From Actinomyces viscosus (lineage in GTDB: Bacteria; Actinomycetota; Actinomycetes; Actinomycetales; Actinomycetaceae), in assembly GCF_900637975.1 (NCBI RefSeq), contig NZ_LR134477.1:1550001-1614000 (forward strand): DNA of 64,000 bases, read 5' to 3'. A program made the translations under genes and the position numbers. The notes below the pieces were generated by a model. It was not told the origin of the DNA, searched no databases, and was given only the letters and a program-made list of their open reading frames with translations. This document shows positions 59,891 to 64,000 of this stretch, one piece after another (within the stretch, counting starts at the first letter, position 1; each line of letters opens with the position of its first letter).

Positions 59891-61322
59891 TGGTCTCAGG
59901 ACGCAGGATCCAGCCGGACTCGCCCTCGCGGACCCAGCGCACGCCGGGGCGGGTGAAGAGGTTGTAGCTGGAGGCCATGGATCGCCCGTAGGCGCCGGTG
60001 GCGGGCACGGCCAGCACGTCGCCGACGGCGAGGTCAGCGGGCAGGTCCACGTCCCGGACGACGACGTCGCCGGACTCGCAGTGCTTGCCCACCACCCGGC
60101 TGCGCACCAGTCCGGCCTGCGGGTCGGGGCGGCGGTTGGCGACCAGGGCCGTGTAGGCGGCCTCGTAGAGGGCGGGGCGGATGTTGTCGCTCATGCCGCC
60201 GTCAATGCTGACGTAGAGGCGCGAGGTCCCCTCCCCCAGCTCGACGCGCTTGAGACCGGTGACGGTGTACAGCGTGACCGTCGTCGGGCCGGCGACCGCG
60301 CGGCCGGGCTCGATCGAGACGGTGGGGACCTCGTCTCCGAGGCGCTCGCAGGTCTCACGCACGGCCTCGGCGAGGGTGCGGGCGACCTGCGCCGGTGAGG
60401 GCGCTACGGGGTCGGCGCCGGTGTAGGCGATGCCGTAGCCGCCGCCCAGGTCGACCTCCGGGCACAGGTGTCCGGTGTCGACGGCGACCTCGTGGCGCAG
60501 GCCGAGCACCACGCCGACGGCCTCCCGAAAGCCGGCCAGGTCCAGGATCTGGGAGCCGATGTGGGAGTGCAGCCCGTGCAGCTCGAGCTCGGGGGCGGCG
60601 ATGATCGCGTCGATGGCCTGACGGGCGGTCCCGGCGTGGACGGAGAGGCCGAACTTCTGGTCCTCGTGGGCGGTGGAGATGTACTCGTGCCCGCCGGCGT
60701 GGATACCGGTGGTCAGGCGCACCATGACCTTGCCGGTCTCCTCGGGCCCGTAGACGCCACTGGCACGCAGGTCACGCACGGCACGGACGGCAAGCTCGAT
60801 CTCCTCGAGGGAGTCGAGGACAACGTGGCCCAGGTGATGGGTGAGGGCGACGGCGATCTCCGCCTGCGTCTTGCCGTTGCCGTGCAGGCCCACACGGGTG
60901 GCGGCCATAGTGGCCTCCACCCCGTCCACCTCCTGCAGGGCGGCGAGGGACACCGCGAGCTCGCCGCGGCTGGCCGCGTCGATGCCCATGCCCTCCTCCA
61001 GGACCCACCGGGCGACCGTGGTGGTGAGGAAGGCCTTGCCGGCGTAGAAGGCCTCACCGCCGCGCAGTCCGTACCCGGACCAGAACTCCTCGGCCACGGC
61101 GGCGCTCCAGGCGGCGGCGCGGCCGCGCAGGTCAGCCTCGTCCAGGACGAAGACGGGGCTGGGGGCGTCGGTGAGGATCTCGGAGACACTCAGCCCGCCC
61201 AGGGCGAGCTCGCCGTCGGGTGTACGCCGTGCGGTCGTTGGCCACAGGTCGGGGCGGTCCTCGGGCTCGGGGCAGGCCAGGGCCCCAAGTGGCGGCTCAC
61301 CGGCGGGAATCTGGTTCGTCAT
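59862..61322 (-). CDS. lysA: Diaminopimelate decarboxylase
   Basis: 486 residues. PLP-binding Lys in EAFYAGKAFLTT (about residues 90-100); glycine-rich phosphate loop EVDLGGGYGIAYTG; substrate/PLP residues in GKHCESGDVVV and VPATGAYGRSMASSYN. It makes lysine from meso-diaminopimelate. The C-terminus ...WILRPETIEDLLRLEG overlaps the 29-bp repeat. It follows argS by 4 nt. Confidence 0.95.
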   Translation of the reverse strand: MTNQIPAGEPPLGALACPEPEDRPDLWPTTARRTPDGELALGGLSVSEILTDAPSPVFVLDEADLRGRAAAWSAAVAEEFWSGYGLRGGEAFYAGKAFLTTTVARWVLEEGMGIDAASRGELAVSLAALQEVDGVEATMAATRVGLHGNGKTQAEIAVALTHHLGHVVLDSLEEIELAVRAVRDLRASGVYGPEETGKVMVRLTTGIHAGGHEYISTAHEDQKFGLSVHAGTARQAIDAIIAAPELELHGLHSHIGSQILDLAGFREAVGVVLGLRHEVAVDTGHLCPEVDLGGGYGIAYTGADPVAPSPAQVARTLAEAVRETCERLGDEVPTVSIEPGRAVAGPTTVTLYTVTGLKRVELGEGTSRLYVSIDGGMSDNIRPALYEAAYTALVANRRPDPQAGLVRSRVVGKHCESGDVVVRDVDLPADLAVGDVLAVPATGAYGRSMASSYNLFTRPGVRWVREGESGWILRPETIEDLLRLEG

Positions 61323-61326
61323 GGTG

Positions 61327-63012
61327 TCACATCCTCTCAGGTGCGGAGACGCCCAGCAGGCCGAGTCCGTTGGCCAGGACCTGCCCGACGGCGTCGTTGA
61401 GCCACAGGCGGGCTACGTGGCCGGCGTTGACGGCGTCGTCCCCACGGGGGGTGACGCGGGTGGCGCCGTACCAGGTGTGGTAGGCGGCGGCCAGCTGCTC
61501 GAGGTAGCGGGCCACGCGGTGCTGCTCGCGCAGGGAGGCGGCCTGAGCCACGGTGGCGGGGAACTGGGCCAGGACCCCCAGCAGGGCGGCGTCGGCCGGG
61601 TCGTCCAGGGCCGAAGGCTCGAAGGGGGCCTCATTCGGGTCGCGGCTCACACCGTGCTCGGCAGCGTTACGGGCCACGTTGCGGGTGCGGGCGTGGGCGT
61701 ACTGGACGTAGTAGACGGGGTTGTCGGAGGTGGAGGAGGCCAGCAGGTCCAGGTCGATGTCGATCATGGAGTCCATGGAGGAGCGGGCCAGGGCGTAGCG
61801 GGCGGCGTCCACGCCGACGGCGTCGACCAGGTCCTCCAGGGTGACGATGGTGCCGGCTCGCTTGGACATGCGCACCGGGACGCCGTTGCGCACGAGGTTG
61901 ACGAGCTGGCCGATGAGGATCTGCATGTTGGTGCCAGGGGTGTCCCCGAAGGCCGCGCACATGGCCATCATCCGGCCGATGTAGCCGTGGTGGTCGGCGC
62001 CCAGCAGGTAGATGGCGCAGTCGGCGCCGCGCTCGCGCTTGTCCAGGTAGTAGGCGAGGTCGGCGGCGAAGTAGGCGGCGTTACCGTCGGACTTGATGAG
62101 GACACGGTCCTTGTCGTCGCCGAAGTCGGTGGTGCGCAGCCAGGTGGCGCCGTCGCGCTCCTCGATGACGCCCCGCTCGCGCAGGCGGGCGATGGCGCGC
62201 TCGACGGCGCCGGAGGTGTGCAGGGAGTCCTCGTGGAAGAAGACGTCGAAGTCGGAGCGGAAGGCATGGAGCTCGGCCTTGACGGCGGCGAACATGAGGT
62301 CGACGCCGCGGGCCCGGAAGACCTCGGCGGCCTCGCCGTCGGGCAGGGTGGCCGGGTCGGGGCGGCCGGCGGCCAGCTCGTCGGCGGTCACCTGCTGGGC
62401 GATCTCGCCGATGTAGGCGCCGCCGTAGCCGTCCTCGGGGGTCTCCTGGCCGCGTGCGGAGGCCAGCAGGGAGCGGGCGAAGCGGTCGATCTGGGTGCCG
62501 TGGTCGTTGAAGTAGTACTCGCGGGTGACGGTGGCGCCGCAGGCGGCCAGGATCCGGGCCAGGGAGTCGCCGACGGCGGCCCAGCGGGCGCCGCCCAGGT
62601 GCACCGGGCCGGTGGGGTTGGCCGAGACGTACTCGAGGTTGATGTGCTGGCCGCTCAGGGAGTCGTTGCGACCGTAGGCCTCGCCGGCCTCGACGATGGA
62701 GCGGGCGAGCTCACCGGCGCTGGCGGCGTCCAGACGGATGTTGAGGAAGCCGGGGCCGGCGACCTCCACGGAGGCGACGCCGTCGAGGGCCTCAAGGCGG
62801 GGAACGAGGAGATCCGCCAGATCGCGCGGCTTGGTGCCCGCCTTCTTGGCCAGCTGCATGGCGACGTTGGTGGACCAGTCGCCGTGGTCGCGGTTGCGGG
62901 GGCGCTCAACGCGAGGGTCGGGGATCTCGGCGGCGGGCAGGGCGAGGGAGCCCTCGGCGGAGGCCTCCTCCAGGACGGTGCGGATGGCTGCGGCAAGCTC
63001 TTCTGGAGTCAC
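61327..63012 (-). CDS. argS: Arginyl-tRNA synthetase
   Basis: 561 residues, class Ia. N-terminal additional domain, then the HIGH-type motif [26 protein letters not shown], the KMSKS-equivalent [18 protein letters not shown], and a C-terminal anticodon-binding helical domain ([33 protein letters not shown]). First gene of argS-lysA-ATPase-TPR. A tRNA-Arg gene lies just upstream on the other strand. Confidence 0.96.
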   Translation of the reverse strand: MTPEELAAAIRTVLEEASAEGSLALPAAEIPDPRVERPRNRDHGDWSTNVAMQLAKKAGTKPRDLADLLVPRLEALDGVASVEVAGPGFLNIRLDAASAGELARSIVEAGEAYGRNDSLSGQHINLEYVSANPTGPVHLGGARWAAVGDSLARILAACGATVTREYYFNDHGTQIDRFARSLLASARGQETPEDGYGGAYIGEIAQQVTADELAAGRPDPATLPDGEAAEVFRARGVDLMFAAVKAELHAFRSDFDVFFHEDSLHTSGAVERAIARLRERGVIEERDGATWLRTTDFGDDKDRVLIKSDGNAAYFAADLAYYLDKRERGADCAIYLLGADHHGYIGRMMAMCAAFGDTPGTNMQILIGQLVNLVRNGVPVRMSKRAGTIVTLEDLVDAVGVDAARYALARSSMDSMIDIDLDLLASSTSDNPVYYVQYAHARTRNVARNAAEHGVSRDPNEAPFEPSALDDPADAALLGVLAQFPATVAQAASLREQHRVARYLEQLAAAYHTWYGATRVTPRGDDAVNAGHVARLWLNDAVGQVLANGLGLLGVSAPERM

Positions 63013-63144
63013 GCGCGTCAGCGTACCGTCATCGGCCGGGCCGGATCGCGAGGGAGGCCGGCGACCGCGGGGCTTCGTGGGACATGTCGCAGTCGTCCGT
63101 CAGTTTCGCTCCTGGGGCGGGACGCTGGTACAGTCACGCCTCGG

Positions 63145-63217
63145 GCCCCGGTAGCTCAGTGGATAGAGCGTCTGCCTCCGGAGCAGAAGGTCGCAGGTTC
63201 GAATCCTGTCCGGGGCA
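63145..63217 (+). tRNA. tRNA-Arg (anticodon CCG)
   Basis: A 73-nt cloverleaf: acceptor GCCCCGG/CCGGGGC, D-loop AGCTCAGTGGATAGAGC, anticodon arm TCTGC CTCCGGA GCAGA with anticodon CCG (reads CGG), T-arm GCAGG TTCGAAT CCTGT, discriminator A. CCA is encoded (63218-63220). tRNA genes of this type are common phage/ICE attachment sites. Confidence 0.97.
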
Positions 63218-63503
63218 CCACCCCCGAGCCCCCGTCGCCACCCGCGGCGGGGGTTTCCTCGACCTTGCGAGGCAGCAGAGAGGCGGGGTCAACGCCGAGG
63301 AACTCGGCCGTGAGAATCAGGTCCTCGACGCTCCACCCTGTGGTGCCCTGAAGCTTGCGGCTGACCGCAGGGCCGGTCATTCCAAGGTGACTGGCGAGGC
63401 TGCGGCGAGTCTTGTGAAGCAGGAACAGCCCCTGGTTCACGGCGGCGCCGACGGCCTCGTGGACGGTCAATGAATCGGTGTCCTGAACTGATGCAATGGT
63501 CAT
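63156..63503 (-). CDS. XRE-like helix-turn-helix regulator, 3' end antisense to tRNA-Arg
   Basis: 115 residues. Helix-turn-helix in residues about 30-75: LHKTRRSLASHLGMTGPAVSRKLQGTTGWSVEDLILTAEFLGVDPASLL, a Cro/CI-like DNA-binding fold. Native-looking sequence ends around residue 90; the tail PRTGFEPATFCSGGRRS is simply the antisense of the tRNA, so the frame runs into the tRNA gene until a chance stop. Such regulators are typical of integrated phages or mobile elements. Confidence 0.65.
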   Translation of the reverse strand: MTIASVQDTDSLTVHEAVGAAVNQGLFLLHKTRRSLASHLGMTGPAVSRKLQGTTGWSVEDLILTAEFLGVDPASLLPRKVEETPAAGGDGGSGVVPRTGFEPATFCSGGRRSIH

Positions 63504-63587
63504 ACGACAAGTGTAGTTCGTGACGAGAAGTTACATCTGGATCTTGACATACCCCCTCGCCCCATGTCGTTCGTATGGCACAATGAA

Positions 63588-63620
63588 GGGGAGTCGAGCA
63601 CCACTCATGCCCGACTCCCC
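63588..63620 (-). terminator. Hairpin after the 50-aa peptide gene
   Basis: GGGGAGTCG (63588-63596) pairs with CGACTCCCC (63612-63620). On the minus strand the right arm is followed by TTCATT. It lies 23 nt beyond the stop of the small minus-strand gene. Confidence 0.6.
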
Positions 63621-63642
63621 AGACTCTTCTGGGATGTTGACA

Positions 63643-63795
63643 TCAACGTCTAAGGACGCTGATCAGAGCCGCAAGGGCCCAGATCAACGGCGGAACAGTT
63701 TCCAAGGCCGTCCGCCAGATCTGGGCTCTTTGCCTGCCCGTCATCCCCTTACGCGCCACCGCTCGACGACGTCGGCGCTTCCGGTTCTTCGACAT
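63643..63795 (-). CDS. Tiny basic single-span membrane peptide (50 aa)
   Basis: MSKNRKRRRRRAVARKG at the N-terminus, a short polar segment, and a hydrophobic C-terminal helix (VPPLIWALAALISVL) ending RR. A strong AGGAGGTGA lies about 10 nt upstream of ATG 63795, and a hairpin follows the stop, both supporting expression. A long hairpin (63678-63728, GCCCAGATC/GATCTGGGC plus GGCGGA/TCCGCC) is embedded in the coding sequence. The overlapping plus-strand frame lacks such signals. It could be a holin-like or toxin-like peptide of a mobile element; not recognised. Confidence 0.5.
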   Translation of the reverse strand: MSKNRKRRRRRAVARKGMTGRQRAQIWRTALETVPPLIWALAALISVLRR

Positions 63796-63909
63796 GCCCA
63801 GAGGTCACCTCCTCTCGGTGCACTCCCCGGCAGAGCGTCTTCTGCATTGACCCGGGGTTACGCCGTGGAGGCATCACAATCATGACAGGAGACAGTGACC
63901 TGAGTTGGC

Positions 63910-64000
63910 TCATTTAGTGTCGTGGTGGATGTTGTTGAGGGCTTGGATGAGGTCGGGTGGGAGTGGGGCGGCGGCTGTGAGGGTGTGTCCGGTGATGTTG
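63910..64000 (-). CDS. C-terminus of an unidentified protein, cut by window edge
   Basis: The last 29 residues are visible (ending IQALNNIHHDTK, then TGA). Codon use is less G/C-biased, with repeated Pro/Ala/Leu. It may be a transposase or another protein of the element next to tRNA-Arg; too short to identify. Confidence 0.35.
   Translation of the reverse strand, partial: NITGHTLTAAAPLPPDLIQALNNIHHDTK

Noticed and set aside
63520-63885. 121-codon plus-strand ORF beyond tRNA-Arg
   Set aside because: No ribosome site at its start; it overlaps on the opposite strand the 50-aa gene, which has a strong AGGAGGTGA and a terminator.

Overview
The window is high-GC Gram-positive DNA, most likely from an oral Actinomyces of the oris/naeslundii/viscosus group. 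The evidence is strong G/C third-position bias, a wall-anchored protein with an LAHTG sorting signal, actinobacterial neighbourhoods (sucC-sucD-DUF6350, purH-DUF3017, rho-rpmE-prfA-prmC, argS-lysA with hom-thrB) and a CE1758/CE1759-type LLM flavin pair. The genus is inferred from gene content, not from a database search.

Layout. 1-3.3 kb: two halves of a CydDC-like ABC exporter, the first cut by the window edge. 3.3-14.5 kb: a dicarboxylate/amino-acid symporter, DUF3017, purH behind a ZTP (pfl) riboswitch, hchA, a large membrane protein, DUF6350 and sucDC. 14.5-16.5 kb: an AT-rich gene-free stretch invaded by an intact IS630-family element. 16.5-31.3 kb: a eukaryote-like tandem phosphofructokinase, a ClC channel, a CPBP protease, an SDR-NhaA-SDR operon, a nitroreductase, divergent GH13/GH31 glycosidases and an acetyltransferase. 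31.3-32.6 kb: a decayed IS481-family copy inserted in the edge of a 160-bp MITE-like element. 32.6-43.2 kb: CPBP protease, PcrA helicase, two MarR-controlled stress/redox loci with visible operators, and a flavodoxin-lipoprotein/flavocytochrome operon whose second gene is split by a decayed IS3-family element. 43.2-53.5 kb: an MntA-HepT toxin-antitoxin pair with a nonsense codon in hepT, then prmC, prfA, rpmE, rho, the LLM/FMN-reductase pair, and thrB-hom.

53.6-63 kb is the most interesting part. The lysine/threonine genes, often clustered as argS-lysA-hom-thrB, are separated by accessory DNA holding a wall-anchored surface protein and a two-gene cassette. The cassette consists of a P-loop ATPase with a C-terminal winged helix and a protein with a globular N-terminus plus nine almost identical 47-residue TPR-like repeats. 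A perfect 29-bp direct repeat bounds it. One copy is the last nine codons and stop of lysA; the other is the last nine codons and stop of the TPR gene. This looks like a compact mobile conflict or defence module that inserts at the 3' end of lysA and restores it, with no integrase in the cassette.

The right end (63.1-64 kb) carries tRNA-Arg(CCG), an antisense-overlapping HTH regulator, a tiny basic membrane peptide and the C-terminus of an unidentified ORF, which together look like the edge of an integrated element.
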